Shown here in pieces: positions 1-8,378 of a stretch of DNA of 64,000 nt (position 1 is its first letter; every line of letters begins with the position of its first letter). Source of the DNA: Gammaproteobacteria bacterium (GTDB taxonomy: Bacteria; Pseudomonadota; Gammaproteobacteria; Enterobacterales; Alteromonadaceae). Position numbers and translations under genes: made by a program. The stretch spans positions 248,001 to 312,000 of the forward strand of contig JAAFAI010000002.1 of the NCBI GenBank assembly GCA_018222405.1, in the 5' to 3' direction. The notes below the pieces were generated by a model. It had not been told where the DNA came from. It searched no databases and saw nothing but the letters and a program-made list of their open reading frames with translations.

Positions 1-418
1 GGCGTAAAGCCGGGATGCGCTGGGCCAGGCGGCCGATATTATAAGGGTGAAAACCATCAACGTCTTTGTGGGGGTGGATGCGCTCAAGAATTTGTTCGGC
101 ATCGAGTCCTGCAGGCAGCGGTAATTGAACCAGAATGCCGTCGATAGCAGGGTCTTCATTTAATTCATCGACGAGGTCGAGCAACTGTTGTTGTGAAGTA
201 TCTGCCGGCAAATCATAAGAACGGGAATTAAAACCCACCTCGTCACAGGCTTTACGTTTATTAGCAACATAAACTTGTGAAGCTGGATCGCTGCCAACCA
301 GCACCACTGCCAAACCGGGCTCCCTTTTGCCTGCTTGCTTTAGTGAATCAACATATAAAGCGACGTCTCGTCGCACTTGTTTGGCAATAAGTTTGCCGTC
401 AATCAAATGGGCGGTCAT
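1..418 (-). CDS. folD: Bifunctional methylenetetrahydrofolate dehydrogenase/cyclohydrolase FolD (5' part only)
   Basis: This leftward reading frame starts at the ATG at 418 and runs off the left edge, so only the first 139 residues are visible. The cytosolic enzyme interconverts 5,10-methylene-THF, methenyl-THF and 10-formyl-THF. The N-terminal catalytic region is intact: the family's Tyr and Lys are at Y50 and K54 in the YVANKRKAC stretch, followed by the QLPLP motif of the substrate pocket. The NADP-binding C-terminal half lies outside the window. It is divergent from the tRNA cluster that follows. The identification rests on strong match to the family's conserved blocks. Confidence 0.95.
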   Translation of the reverse strand, partial: MTAHLIDGKLIAKQVRRDVALYVDSLKQAGKREPGLAVVLVGSDPASQVYVANKRKACDEVGFNSRSYDLPADTSQQQLLDLVDELNEDPAIDGILVQLPLPAGLDAEQILERIHPHKDVDGFHPYNIGRLAQRIPALR

Positions 419-597
419 AGTTACTGGCTGCTTAATGAAGTTATGAATTAAAAACGATAGGCGGATATTTTCCCACAAGTATAGCGGCTAAGGCAAAACA
501 ACAAACGTGAATTGTTGGTCAGGAGCGCAAATTTGACTAATTTTAGATCGAGTTGTCGACTTTGTGAGCATACGTTAATTTTAGGGCAAAAAAGTGT

Positions 598-626
598 TTG
601 ACGAGGTAGGGGCAAGCCGGTAGTAT
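598..626 (+). promoter_or_regulatory. sigma70-type promoter of the tRNA-Pro/tRNA-Arg genes
   Basis: There is a TTGACG -35 box at 598-603, a 17-base spacer, and a TAGTAT -10 box at 621-626. A GC-rich discriminator (GCGCACCCC) follows directly, as is typical of stable-RNA promoters under stringent control. The first tRNA begins 44 bases downstream of the -10 box. The rest of the folD-tRNA gap (419-597) shows no gene. Confidence 0.75.
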
Positions 627-670
627 GCGCACCCCGTAGCGGTGATGAAGTTCACGCCGATACGCAGGTT

Positions 671-747
671 CGGTGAGTGGCGCAGCTTGGTAGCGCACTT
701 GTTTTGGGTACAAGGGGTCGCAGGTTCAAATCCTGTCTCACCGACCA
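671..747 (+). tRNA. tRNA-Pro (TGG anticodon), copy 1
   Basis: A 77-base cloverleaf with acceptor stem CGGTGAG/CTCACCG, discriminator A and an encoded CCA end. The anticodon loop reads TTTTGGGTA, giving anticodon TGG. The T arm carries GGTTCAAATCC. The gene is identical in sequence to the copy at 1136-1212. Confidence 0.97.
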
Positions 748-771
748 TTTTTGCAAGCGAAGATTCGCCGA

Positions 772-848
<77 letters not shown>

Positions 849-881
849 TCGCGAATTCGGCAACTAAGATAGCGAAAAAGA

Positions 882-920
882 AAATAATAGTTACCATAAC
901 ACAACTATTATTTGTATAAT
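882..920 (+). promoter_or_regulatory. AT-rich inverted repeat overlapping a promoter for tRNA-His/Leu/Pro
   Basis: An 11-bp perfect inverted repeat (882-892 and 903-913, 10-base loop) is followed at once by a consensus TATAAT box at 915-920. TTACCA at 891-896 is a possible -35 box with an 18-base spacer, so one arm of the repeat overlaps the -35 region and the other fills the spacer. It could end transcription from the Pro-Arg pair, act as an operator for the downstream genes, or both. The -10 box is clear; the role of the repeat is inferred. Confidence 0.5.
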
Positions 921-933
921 GCAACACCTCAAT

Positions 934-1010
934 GGTGGGCGTAGCTCAGTTGGTAGAGCCCCGGATTGTGATTCCGGTTGTCGTGGGTTCAAGTCCCATC
1001 GTCCACCCCA
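934..1010 (+). tRNA. tRNA-His (GTG anticodon)
   Basis: The gene starts with the extra G(-1) that marks tRNA-His. The acceptor stem GTGGGCG pairs with CGTCCAC, with one G-T pair, followed by discriminator C and encoded CCA. The anticodon loop ATTGTGATT gives anticodon GTG. It lies 14 bases after the TATAAT box at 915-920. Confidence 0.96.
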
Positions 1011-1017
1011 TTTTCTC

Positions 1018-1102
1018 GCGGAAGTGGTGGAATTGGTAGACACGCTGGATTTAGGTTCCAGTGCTTCACGGCGTGAGAGTTCAAGTCTCTCCTTCCGCAC
1101 CA
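1018..1102 (+). tRNA. tRNA-Leu (TAG anticodon)
   Basis: An 85-base class II tRNA with acceptor stem GCGGAAG/CTTCCGC, anticodon TAG in the loop ATTTAGGT, a long variable arm (TGCTTCACGGCGT) and encoded CCA. It follows tRNA-His by 7 bases and is probably in the same transcript. Confidence 0.96.
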
Positions 1103-1135
1103 TTTACACCAGTTCTTGGCAACTCAGATTAAAGT

Positions 1136-1212
1136 CGGTGAGTGGCGCAGCTTGGTAGCGCACTTGTTTTGGGTACAAGGGGTCGCAGGTTCAAATCCTG
1201 TCTCACCGACCA
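1136..1212 (+). tRNA. tRNA-Pro (TGG anticodon), copy 2
   Basis: This 77-base gene repeats the sequence of the tRNA-Pro at 671-747 exactly, including the TGG anticodon and encoded CCA. It is the last intact member of the cluster. The 465-base spacing between the two copies makes the pair a possible recombination target, but no mobile element is seen beside either copy. Confidence 0.97.
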
Positions 1213-1238
1213 TCTTTCTAAACTATCCAAGTAAACGT

Positions 1239-1358
1239 TCTGCGAATAAAGCCGCAGACCCCTTGTCAGGGGGAGCAGTTCAACACATTGTTCCCGACAA
1301 TGCGCAACAGCGCTTTAGCGCTGGCCCGCAGGACAGGAGTCCGCAGTCCCGACCATCT
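1239..1358 (+). other. Run of five hairpins after the tRNA cluster, ending like a tRNA-Pro 3' end
   Basis: The 444-base gap between the last tRNA and tig has no credible protein gene. It holds successive short hairpins: 1239-1244/1253-1258, 1259-1263/1268-1272, 1286-1291/1297-1302, 1308-1313/1318-1323 and 1331-1334/1339-1342. The segment ends in CCGACCATCT (1349-1358), the same 10 bases found at the 3' end of tRNA-Pro copy 2 (1206-1215). It may be a decayed tRNA-Pro copy, the processed trailer and terminator of the tRNA transcript, or a small RNA. The pairings are seen; the role is unknown. Confidence 0.4.
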
Positions 1359-1492
1359 CTACAATTTTTATTCAACCGATGTTAAAGCATTGGTAGTCCA
1401 TTGCTTACCTTCGCTTTGCCAACTTTGAGTGCCCGAAAATCACTTGTTTTATCCACCTGTTAAGGGCGAAAACAGAAAGCGCCGATTTGTGC

Positions 1493-1521
1493 TCGACTCT
1501 GATGTTATCAAACTGTATACT
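1493..1521 (+). promoter_or_regulatory. Probable sigma70 promoter of tig
   Basis: TCGACT at 1493-1498 (four of six matches to TTGACA) and TATACT at 1516-1521 are separated by 17 bases. The tig start lies about 135 bases further on. The leader contains a 6-bp hairpin at 1589-1602. Confidence 0.5.
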
Positions 1522-1656
1522 ACTGCGTCTTTTTAAGGCAGCGCGTAGATTATAGCGCGATGAAACGACCTCTTACCTGAGTTTTAATCACTGATCTCAG
1601 TGGCGGGCGAGAGGCTGGAAAATAAAGCGTATTAGGCGCAAAGTTGAGGTAATACA

Positions 1657-2961
1657 ATGCAAGTTTCAGTCGAGACGACTCAGGGTTTAGAACGCCGTCT
1701 TACTATTACTGTTCCTGCTGAGTCAGTAGATAACGCCGTTAAATCGCGTTTACAGCAATTAGCGAAAACTCAGCGTATTAACGGTTTCCGTCCAGGTAAA
1801 GTACCAGTAAGCGTAATCAAGAAACGTTACGGACAAGCGGTTCGTCAGGAAGTGGCTGGCGACGTTATGCAACAAAACTTCTATCAGGCCATCGTGCAGG
1901 AAAAAATCAATCCTGCTGGCATGCCTTCATTTGAACTGACCAAAGATCAGGACGGTGAAGACCTGGAATTTGTTGCCAAGTTTGAAGTCTACCCAGAAGT
2001 AGAAGTAAAAGGTGTAGACGAAATTGAAATCGAAAAAACAGTTGTTGAGATCGCCGATGAAGATCTGGACAACATGTTAGAGACTCTGCAGAAGCAGCAC
2101 GGCGAGTGGAAAGAAGTTAAGCGTAAAGCGCGTAAAGATGACCGCATGGTTATCGACTTCGTAGGCACCATCGACGGCGAGGAGTTTGACGGCGGTAAAG
2201 CAGAAGACTTTACGCTGGAACTGGGTAAAGATCGCATGATCCCAGGCTTTGAAAAGCCCCTGGTTGGTGCGAAGAAGGGTGAAGAAGTTATTGTTGACGT
2301 AACTTTCCCTGAAGATTACCACGCTGAAGCGCTGAAAGGTAAAGAAGCTCAATTCACCGTTAACGTGAAGAAAGTTGAGGGCCTGACACTGCCTAAGGTA
2401 GATGAAGAGTTTGCTAAACTGTTCGGTATCGAAGACGGTGACGTTGAAGCACTTAAAGCAGAAGTACGCAAGAACATGGAGCGTGAATTAGGCCAGACGC
2501 TTAAGACACAGCTTAAAGAAGAAGTGATTGCCAAGCTGCTCGAGAAAAACGAACTCGACCTGCCAGCGGCACTGGTTGATCAGGAAGTTAACGCACTGCG
2601 TGAACAGGCTAAACAGCGTTTCAGCCAACAGGGCGGTGGTCAAAACCTACCAGACCTGCCAGCTGATCTGTTTAAAGACAATGCACAGCGTCGCGTAAGC
2701 ATTGGTCTGCTGCTGGGTGAAATCATCAAGCAAAACGACCTGAAAGCTGACCAGGAAAAAGTAGACAGCCTGATCGAAACTATGGCTTCTGCGTATGAAG
2801 ATCCACAAGAAGTTGTTGATTACTACAAAAATAATCAGGAACTGATGCAACAAATGCAAAATGTTGCACTCGAAGAACAAGCGATCGAGTGGGTTGTTGG
2901 TCAGGCTAAAGTCACCGAAGTGAACAAGCCGTTTGACGAGGTTATGAACAAACAGGGGTAA
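1657..2961 (+). CDS. tig: Trigger factor, ribosome-bound chaperone and prolyl isomerase
   Basis: Trigger factor binds ribosomal protein L23 at the exit tunnel and receives nascent chains in the cytosol. The 434-residue product has the usual length and layout: an N-terminal ribosome-binding domain with the signature GFRPGKVP at residues 43-50, an FKBP-like isomerase domain at about 150-245 (including [17 protein letters not shown]), and a helical C-terminal chaperone domain. The ATG is preceded by a GAGGT ribosome site. It heads the block clpP-clpX-lon, the standard arrangement in gammaproteobacteria, and is closed off by a terminator. Confidence 0.98.
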   Translation: MQVSVETTQGLERRLTITVPAESVDNAVKSRLQQLAKTQRINGFRPGKVPVSVIKKRYGQAVRQEVAGDVMQQNFYQAIVQEKINPAGMPSFELTKDQDGEDLEFVAKFEVYPEVEVKGVDEIEIEKTVVEIADEDLDNMLETLQKQHGEWKEVKRKARKDDRMVIDFVGTIDGEEFDGGKAEDFTLELGKDRMIPGFEKPLVGAKKGEEVIVDVTFPEDYHAEALKGKEAQFTVNVKKVEGLTLPKVDEEFAKLFGIEDGDVEALKAEVRKNMERELGQTLKTQLKEEVIAKLLEKNELDLPAALVDQEVNALREQAKQRFSQQGGGQNLPDLPADLFKDNAQRRVSIGLLLGEIIKQNDLKADQEKVDSLIETMASAYEDPQEVVDYYKNNQELMQQMQNVALEEQAIEWVVGQAKVTEVNKPFDEVMNKQG

Positions 2962-3002
2962 TTTTGCACTCCCAGATTGACTTAACCTACACGCAACTGT
3001 TT

Positions 3003-3033
3003 AAATGCTCGGTCTAGTCCGAGCATTTTTATT
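3003..3033 (+). terminator. Rho-independent terminator after tig
   Basis: A 10-bp stem (3003-3012 with 3019-3028) and a 6-base loop are followed by TTTTTATTT. It separates tig from clpP, so clpP probably has its own promoter or depends on read-through. Confidence 0.85.
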
Positions 3034-3060
3034 TCTGTAAGTACTTAAGGTAACCGCATA

Positions 3061-3687
3061 ATGCAAAGCCCGTTAGATCCAATGAATGCACTGGTCCCCA
3101 TGGTTGTTGAACAAACCGCGAAAGGGGAGCGTTCTTACGATATCTATTCTCGTCTGCTCAAAGAAAACGTCATTTTTCTGGTGGGTCAGGTTGAGGACCA
3201 CATGGCCAACCTTATCGTGGCACAAATGTTATTCCTGGAAGCTGAGAATCCGGAAAAAGACATTTTCCTTTATATCAATTCTCCTGGTGGTTCTGTTACT
3301 GCGGGTATGGCAATTTACGACACCATGAAATTCATTAAACCTGATGTCAGCACCGTATGTGTTGGTCAGGCTGCCAGCATGGGAGCGTTCCTGTTGTCAG
3401 GTGGCGCGAAGGGTAAGCGTTACTGTCTGCCGAATGCGAGGGTAATGATTCACCAGCCTTTAGGCGGTTTCCAGGGCCAGGCATCCGATTTTGAAATCCA
3501 TGCCCGTGAAATCCTGAGCATCAAGGAAAAACTCAACCGATTGATGGCTGAGCATACCGGACAAGACTACGAAACCGTGGCTCGCGACACCGATCGCGAC
3601 AACTTCTTAAGTGCAAGTGAAGCCAAAGAGTATGGTTTAATAGACCAGGTTTTAACAAACCGAACTGACGCATCCGCCACTAAGTAG
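3061..3687 (+). CDS. clpP: ATP-dependent Clp protease, proteolytic subunit ClpP
   Basis: ClpP is the tetradecameric serine peptidase that degrades substrates unfolded by ClpX or ClpA. The 208-residue protein has the complete catalytic triad at S106 (in GQAASMGAF), H131 (in MIHQPLGG) and D180, each five residues lower than E. coli full-length numbering. A short N-terminal propeptide is expected to be removed before the mature start. The next gene is its partner clpX, 62 bases downstream with only a hairpin between. Confidence 0.98.
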   Translation: MQSPLDPMNALVPMVVEQTAKGERSYDIYSRLLKENVIFLVGQVEDHMANLIVAQMLFLEAENPEKDIFLYINSPGGSVTAGMAIYDTMKFIKPDVSTVCVGQAASMGAFLLSGGAKGKRYCLPNARVMIHQPLGGFQGQASDFEIHAREILSIKEKLNRLMAEHTGQDYETVARDTDRDNFLSASEAKEYGLIDQVLTNRTDASATK

Positions 3688-3700
3688 TATAGTTATATAA

Positions 3701-3730
3701 GCCCGGCACTGGTTTTTGTGTTTGCCGGGC
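3701..3730 (+). other. Intergenic hairpin between clpP and clpX
   Basis: GCCCGGCA (3701-3708) pairs with TGCCGGGC (3723-3730) around a 14-base T-rich loop. There is no trailing T run, so it is more likely an attenuator or mRNA-stability element that sets the clpP:clpX ratio than a full terminator. Confidence 0.5.
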
Positions 3731-3749
3731 AGTCTAGAGGCAAGAATTT

Positions 3750-5027
3750 ATGAGCGATAAACAAGGCAGCGATAGCGATAACAAACTTCTGTATTGCTCG
3801 TTTTGTGGCAAAAGCCAGCACGAAGTCAGAAAACTGATTGCAGGACCTTCTGTATTCATTTGTGATGAATGTGTTGAGCTTTGTAATGACATTATTCGCG
3901 AAGAAATAAAAGATATTTCACCGAATAAGCAAAATCAAAACGCGTTACCGAAACCACAGGAAATTCACGAACATCTGAATGACTATGTGATCGGTCAGGA
4001 CCACGCCAAAAAGGTGTTATCGGTCGCAGTATACAACCACTATAAACGTCTGCGTAATGGCGACGTGCATGATGGTGTAGAACTGGGCAAGAGTAACATA
4101 CTGCTGATTGGCCCGACTGGTAGCGGTAAAACGTTGCTGGCAGAAACCCTGGCGCGATTGCTGGATGTCCCTTTCACTATGGCTGATGCCACCACCCTGA
4201 CCGAAGCGGGTTATGTGGGTGAGGATGTTGAAAACATCATCCAGAAGCTACTACAGAAATGCGATTACGATGTAGAGAAAGCCCAGCGCGGTATTGTATA
4301 TATTGATGAAATCGACAAGATTAGCCGTAAGTCTGATAACCCGTCTATCACCCGTGACGTATCGGGAGAAGGTGTGCAACAGGCGCTGCTGAAACTGATC
4401 GAAGGAACGGTTGCCTCCGTGCCTCCTCAGGGCGGACGTAAGCATCCACAACAAGAGTTTTTGCAGGTTGATACCTCGAAAATCCTGTTTATCTGTGGCG
4501 GTGCTTTTGCTGGTCTGGATAAAGTTATTGAGCAGCGTTCAGCACAAGGCAGCGGTATGGGCTTTGGTGCAGAAGTGAAATCCAAGGAGAATAAACAGGC
4601 CGTCTCAGAACTGTTCAAACAGGTTGAGCCGGAAGATTTGGTTAAGTACGGTCTGATCCCTGAGTTTATCGGCCGTTTACCGGTTGTGACCAGTCTTGAA
4701 GAGCTCAACGAAGAAGCACTGATTCAGATTCTGAAAGAGCCGAAGAACGCCATTACCAAACAGTATGGTGCTTTGTTCGCCATGGAAGATACCGAACTGG
4801 AGTTCCGCGAAGATGCCTTGTTTGCCATTGCCAAAAAAGCGATGCAGCGTAAAACTGGTGCCCGAGGTCTGCGCTCGATAGTGGAAGCGGTACTGCTTGA
4901 AACCATGTACGAGCTACCTTCCATGGACAACGTGTCCAAGGTGGTTATCGATGAAACGGTTATCCGCGGTGAATCGAAACCCATCCTGATTTACGATAAC
5001 GCTGATAAAAAAGCGGCAAGTGAATAA
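3750..5027 (+). CDS. clpX: ClpX, AAA+ unfoldase of the ClpXP protease
   Basis: ClpX recognises substrates, unfolds them with ATP and threads them into ClpP. The 425-residue protein begins with a zinc-binding domain (C16, C19, C38, C41), followed by the AAA+ core with Walker A GPTGSGKT at 121-128, the pore loop GYVGE at 154-158, and Walker B IVYIDEID with E187. The helical lid contains GARGLR at 370-375. The loop that docks on ClpP normally reads IGF; here it reads MGF at 270-272. Length and order match the family. Confidence 0.98.
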   Translation: MSDKQGSDSDNKLLYCSFCGKSQHEVRKLIAGPSVFICDECVELCNDIIREEIKDISPNKQNQNALPKPQEIHEHLNDYVIGQDHAKKVLSVAVYNHYKRLRNGDVHDGVELGKSNILLIGPTGSGKTLLAETLARLLDVPFTMADATTLTEAGYVGEDVENIIQKLLQKCDYDVEKAQRGIVYIDEIDKISRKSDNPSITRDVSGEGVQQALLKLIEGTVASVPPQGGRKHPQQEFLQVDTSKILFICGGAFAGLDKVIEQRSAQGSGMGFGAEVKSKENKQAVSELFKQVEPEDLVKYGLIPEFIGRLPVVTSLEELNEEALIQILKEPKNAITKQYGALFAMEDTELEFREDALFAIAKKAMQRKTGARGLRSIVEAVLLETMYELPSMDNVSKVVIDETVIRGESKPILIYDNADKKAASE

Positions 5028-5036
5028 GAAAAATGC

Positions 5037-5064
5037 AAAAGGCCCTAATTAAAGGGCCTTTTTT
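5037..5064 (+). terminator. Rho-independent terminator after clpX
   Basis: A 10-bp stem (AAAAGGCCCT at 5037-5046 with AGGGCCTTTT at 5053-5062), 6-base loop and T run. It isolates lon as a separate transcription unit. Confidence 0.9.
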
Positions 5065-5158
5065 GTATCAAAACTCTTTGTTTTTGCGCTATCTTAGATT
5101 CAACGTATTGAATAGTCGGCATATCAACGCTGAAAATAGTACAAAACATTATTAGGCT

Positions 5159-5187
5159 GATTGAACTTTGTCTGCCTATCCCCATAT
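5159..5187 (+). promoter_or_regulatory. sigma32 (heat-shock) promoter of lon
   Basis: GATTGAAC at 5159-5166 resembles the -35 CTTGAAA, and CCCCATAT at 5180-5187 matches the -10 CCCCATNT. The 13-14 base spacing fits the sigma32 consensus. It ends 35 bases before the lon start. E. coli lon is known to be RpoH dependent. Confidence 0.65.
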
Positions 5188-5222
5188 AAAGACTCATTAA
5201 TAGAAAAAGTTAGAGAAGAAGT

Positions 5223-7583
5223 ATGACGTCAGAGCGAGAAAATCGCATTGAAATTCCTGTACTGGCCTTACGGGACGTGGTTGTGTACCCCCATATGGTC
5301 ATACCTTTATTTGTTGGACGAGAAAAATCCATTCGTTGCCTGGAAGCGGCCATGGACAGCGACAAACAGATCTTTCTGGTTGCGCAAAAAGATGCAGGGA
5401 TCGATGAACCCGATACCAATGATATTTATTCTGTAGGCACCATTGCCACCATTTTACAATTGCTTAAGTTACCCGACGGTACGGTAAAAGTACTGGTGGA
5501 AGGTAATGTTCGCGGCGAAATCGCAGAATACAACCAAACTGAGCCTTATTTTATCGCGGGCATAAACCGCACTGCCGACGAAGACCTGCCTGAAAGTGAA
5601 CAGGAAGTGTTGATACGTTCGGCGGTTTCGCAATTCGAAGGCTATGTAAAACTAAACAAAAAGATCCCGCCTGAAGTACTTACTTCATTAAATGGGATCG
5701 ACGATGCTGCGCGTCTGGCCGACACCATGGCCGCGCACATGCCGCTTAAGCTGGTCGAGAAACAGAAAGTGTTGGAGATGAAAGGCGTTAACGAACGTCT
5801 TGAGTACCTTATGGCACTGATGGAAGGCGAGATTGATTTACTCCAGGTTGAAAAGAAAATCCGTACCCGGGTTAAAAAACAAATGGAGAAGTCCCAGCGT
5901 GAGTATTATCTCAACGAGCAAATGAAAGCCATTCAGAAAGAACTGGGTGAGCTGGATGATGCGCCTGATGAGTTTGAAGCGCTGAGCAAGAAAATCGAAG
6001 AAGCGAAAATGCCTGCTGAGGCTGAAGAAAAAGCCAAAGCCGAGCTGCAAAAGCTGAAAATGATGTCGCCGATGTCAGCAGAAGCAACCGTAGTTCGTAG
6101 TTATATCGACTGGCTCACCAGCGTACCATGGCACAAACGTTCAGCCGTGAAAAAGAACCTGGCTAAAGCGGAAGAGATCCTCAACGCTGACCATTACGGT
6201 CTGGAAAAAGTTAAAGAACGTATTATCGAATACCTTGCCGTTCAACAACGGGTGCGCAAGCTGAAGGGTCCCATCCTTTGTCTGGTGGGGCCGCCTGGGG
6301 TTGGTAAAACCTCGCTCGGTCAGTCCATTGCCAAGGCTACCGGACGTAAGTACGTGCGCATGGCTCTGGGGGGAGTACGTGATGAAGCGGAAATTCGCGG
6401 TCACCGTCGCACTTACATTGGCTCATTGCCGGGTAAGCTGATCCAGAAAATGGCCAAGGTAGAAGTAAAGAATCCGCTGTTTCTGCTTGATGAGATCGAC
6501 AAAATGTCATCAGACATGCGCGGCGACCCGGCATCTGCACTACTAGAAGTGCTCGATCCGGAACAAAACAGCAGCTTCAGCGACCATTACCTGGAAGTGG
6601 ATTACGACCTGTCAGACGTGATGTTTGTTGCTACGTCAAACAGCATGAATATTCCCGGACCTTTGCTTGACCGCATGGAAGTTATTCGTTTGTCTGGTTA
6701 CACCGAAGATGAAAAGCTCAATATTGCTACCCGCCATTTAATCGGCAAGCAAATCGAACGTAATGGCCTGAAGAAAAACGAACTCGAGATCGACGACTCA
6801 GCGATTATTGGCATGATTCGTTACTACACCCGCGAAGCGGGTGTCCGTTCACTGGAGCGCGAAATCTCCAAGGTTTGTCGTAAAGCTGTAAAAGATATCC
6901 TGCTGAACAAAGCCACCAAGAAAGTTGTGGTCACCCAGGACAATCTTAAGGATTACCTTGGCGTGCAGCGTTTTGATTACGGTAAAGCCGACAAGAATAA
7001 CCAGATTGGCCAGGTCACCGGCCTTGCCTGGACTCAGGTTGGTGGCGACCTGTTAACCATCGAAACCACTTCGGTTCCAGGTAAGGGTAAAATGACCTCA
7101 ACTGGTTCATTGGGTGATGTAATGCAGGAGTCTATTCACGCCGCCATGACCGTGGTGCGTTCTCGTGCAGAGAAGCTGCGTATTAACGGCGACTTTTACG
7201 AGAAGCGGGATATCCACGTGCACGTACCGGAAGGGGCAACACCTAAAGATGGTCCGAGCGCCGGTATTGCTATGTGCACCGCACTGGTATCGTCGTTAAC
7301 CGGTAACCCGGTGAAATGTGAAGTGGCGATGACTGGTGAAATAACCCTGCGTGGTGAAGTTCTGGCCATTGGCGGCTTAAAAGAAAAGCTTCTGGCGGCT
7401 CACCGTGGCGGCATCAAAACCGTTGTGATTCCAAAGGAAAACGAGCGTGATTTGGAAGAAATTCCGGATAACGTAAAACAAGATCTGGACATTCATCCGG
7501 TACAATGGATTGACGAAGTTCTGGATATTGCGTTGCAAGAGCCGCTCGAAAGTTTTAAACCGGTTGCACTGGGCGGCGAATAA
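5223..7583 (+). CDS. lon: ATP-dependent protease La (Lon)
   Basis: Lon is the hexameric cytosolic protease that clears damaged and many regulatory proteins. The 786-residue protein has an N-terminal substrate domain (about 10-205), a coiled-coil linker, an AAA+ module with Walker A GPPGVGKT at 356-363 and Walker B FLLDEIDK at 420-427, and a C-terminal peptidase domain. The Ser-Lys dyad is S679 (in KDGPSAG) and K722, the same numbers as in E. coli. A modest AGAAG ribosome site precedes the ATG. It forms a single-gene unit between the clpX terminator and the hupB promoter. Confidence 0.98.
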   Translation: MTSERENRIEIPVLALRDVVVYPHMVIPLFVGREKSIRCLEAAMDSDKQIFLVAQKDAGIDEPDTNDIYSVGTIATILQLLKLPDGTVKVLVEGNVRGEIAEYNQTEPYFIAGINRTADEDLPESEQEVLIRSAVSQFEGYVKLNKKIPPEVLTSLNGIDDAARLADTMAAHMPLKLVEKQKVLEMKGVNERLEYLMALMEGEIDLLQVEKKIRTRVKKQMEKSQREYYLNEQMKAIQKELGELDDAPDEFEALSKKIEEAKMPAEAEEKAKAELQKLKMMSPMSAEATVVRSYIDWLTSVPWHKRSAVKKNLAKAEEILNADHYGLEKVKERIIEYLAVQQRVRKLKGPILCLVGPPGVGKTSLGQSIAKATGRKYVRMALGGVRDEAEIRGHRRTYIGSLPGKLIQKMAKVEVKNPLFLLDEIDKMSSDMRGDPASALLEVLDPEQNSSFSDHYLEVDYDLSDVMFVATSNSMNIPGPLLDRMEVIRLSGYTEDEKLNIATRHLIGKQIERNGLKKNELEIDDSAIIGMIRYYTREAGVRSLEREISKVCRKAVKDILLNKATKKVVVTQDNLKDYLGVQRFDYGKADKNNQIGQVTGLAWTQVGGDLLTIETTSVPGKGKMTSTGSLGDVMQESIHAAMTVVRSRAEKLRINGDFYEKRDIHVHVPEGATPKDGPSAGIAMCTALVSSLTGNPVKCEVAMTGEITLRGEVLAIGGLKEKLLAAHRGGIKTVVIPKENERDLEEIPDNVKQDLDIHPVQWIDEVLDIALQEPLESFKPVALGGE

Positions 7584-7800
7584 ATCATCAGTAAACACCG
7601 CTGAAGCGCGCGCCAATGCTGCTTAGCAGCGGTATTATTGGACCTTTTGGTTAATTTTTATCCATATGGTGTGACAAAAGCCGTTTTTTTTAACTTTAGG
7701 GGCTTCAAAGTCCCAAAAGTTGTGTTACCTTAACTGCTGTATTCGCTTGAAGCCTTGTCACTAAAGGGATGGCAGCGATTCAACAATAAGTTAAAAAATT
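7584..7800. other. lon-hupB intergenic region without a gene
   Basis: The whole gap between lon and hupB is 325 bases. This first part holds no coding sequence that I can support. A tight hairpin at 7618-7630 (GCTGC, TTA loop, GCAGC) lies just after lon without a T run; it may protect the lon mRNA 3' end. Confidence 0.4.
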
Positions 7801-7808
7801 GTAAAGTG

Positions 7809-7841
7809 AAGCTTGATGTTAATCTTCAAGCTTGCTATAAC
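7809..7841 (+). promoter_or_regulatory. hupB promoter with an overlapping inverted repeat
   Basis: TTGATG (7813-7818) and TATAAC (7836-7841) are 17 bases apart. An 8-bp inverted repeat, AAGCTTGA (7809-7816) and TCAAGCTT (7826-7833), covers the -35 box and the spacer, as an operator would. The promoter is well supported; the operator is inference. Confidence 0.6.
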
Positions 7842-7908
7842 GTCTGAGCAATGAACTGATTATTGTTTTGCGGACGAGAGCATAATAACAAACGAAGGGG
7901 ATCTAATT

Positions 7909-8181
7909 GTGAACAAGTCTCAACTCATCGACAAAATCGCTGCTGGTGCAGATATTTCTAAAGCTGCCGCTGGCCGTGCACTGGATGCTTTCACTGACGC
8001 GGTAACTGACGCGCTGAAAGAAGGCGACCAGGTAGCTCTGGTTGGTTTCGGTACTTTCTCTGTAAGAGAGCGCTCTGCACGCAGTGGTCGTAATCCTCAA
8101 ACTGGTGAGACTATCGAAATTGCTGCGGCTAAAGTACCTTCTTTCAAAGCTGGTAAAGCACTGAAAGACGCTTGTAACTAA
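7909..8181 (+). CDS. hupB: DNA-binding protein HU-beta
   Basis: HU is a small dimeric nucleoid protein that bends DNA. The 90-residue product starts [20 protein letters not shown] and carries the DNA-contacting arm region with GRNPQTGE and the C-terminal [14 protein letters not shown], nearly matching E. coli HupB throughout. The start codon is GTG, preceded by GAAGGGG. The gene has its own promoter and terminator and follows lon as in E. coli. Confidence 0.98.
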   Translation: MNKSQLIDKIAAGADISKAAAGRALDAFTDAVTDALKEGDQVALVGFGTFSVRERSARSGRNPQTGETIEIAAAKVPSFKAGKALKDACN

Positions 8182-8198
8182 GCATTAGATATTTTTTG

Positions 8199-8228
8199 AA
8201 AAGGCGATGGTTTACCATCGCCTTTTTT
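8199..8228 (+). terminator. Rho-independent terminator after hupB
   Basis: A perfect 12-bp stem (8199-8210 with 8215-8226), TTTA loop and T run. Confidence 0.93.
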
Positions 8229-8260
8229 ATTGCTGTAAGCAAAGGAATGCCTGTTCAGCA

Positions 8261-8289
8261 TTCTATCGGGGTTAGTATTAAGCTATAAT
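8261..8289 (+). promoter_or_regulatory. Probable ppiD promoter
   Basis: A consensus TATAAT at 8284-8289 lies 17 bases after a weak TTCTAT (8261-8266). The ppiD start is about 90 bases downstream. Confidence 0.45.
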
Positions 8290-8378
8290 CCCCGCTTATT
8301 TGTTCCGTCGGCCCCCGATTGTAATGCGGGTAGCTACCGGCCGGAAGTGTTGTAATGCAACGGAGTTAAAATCGAGTC

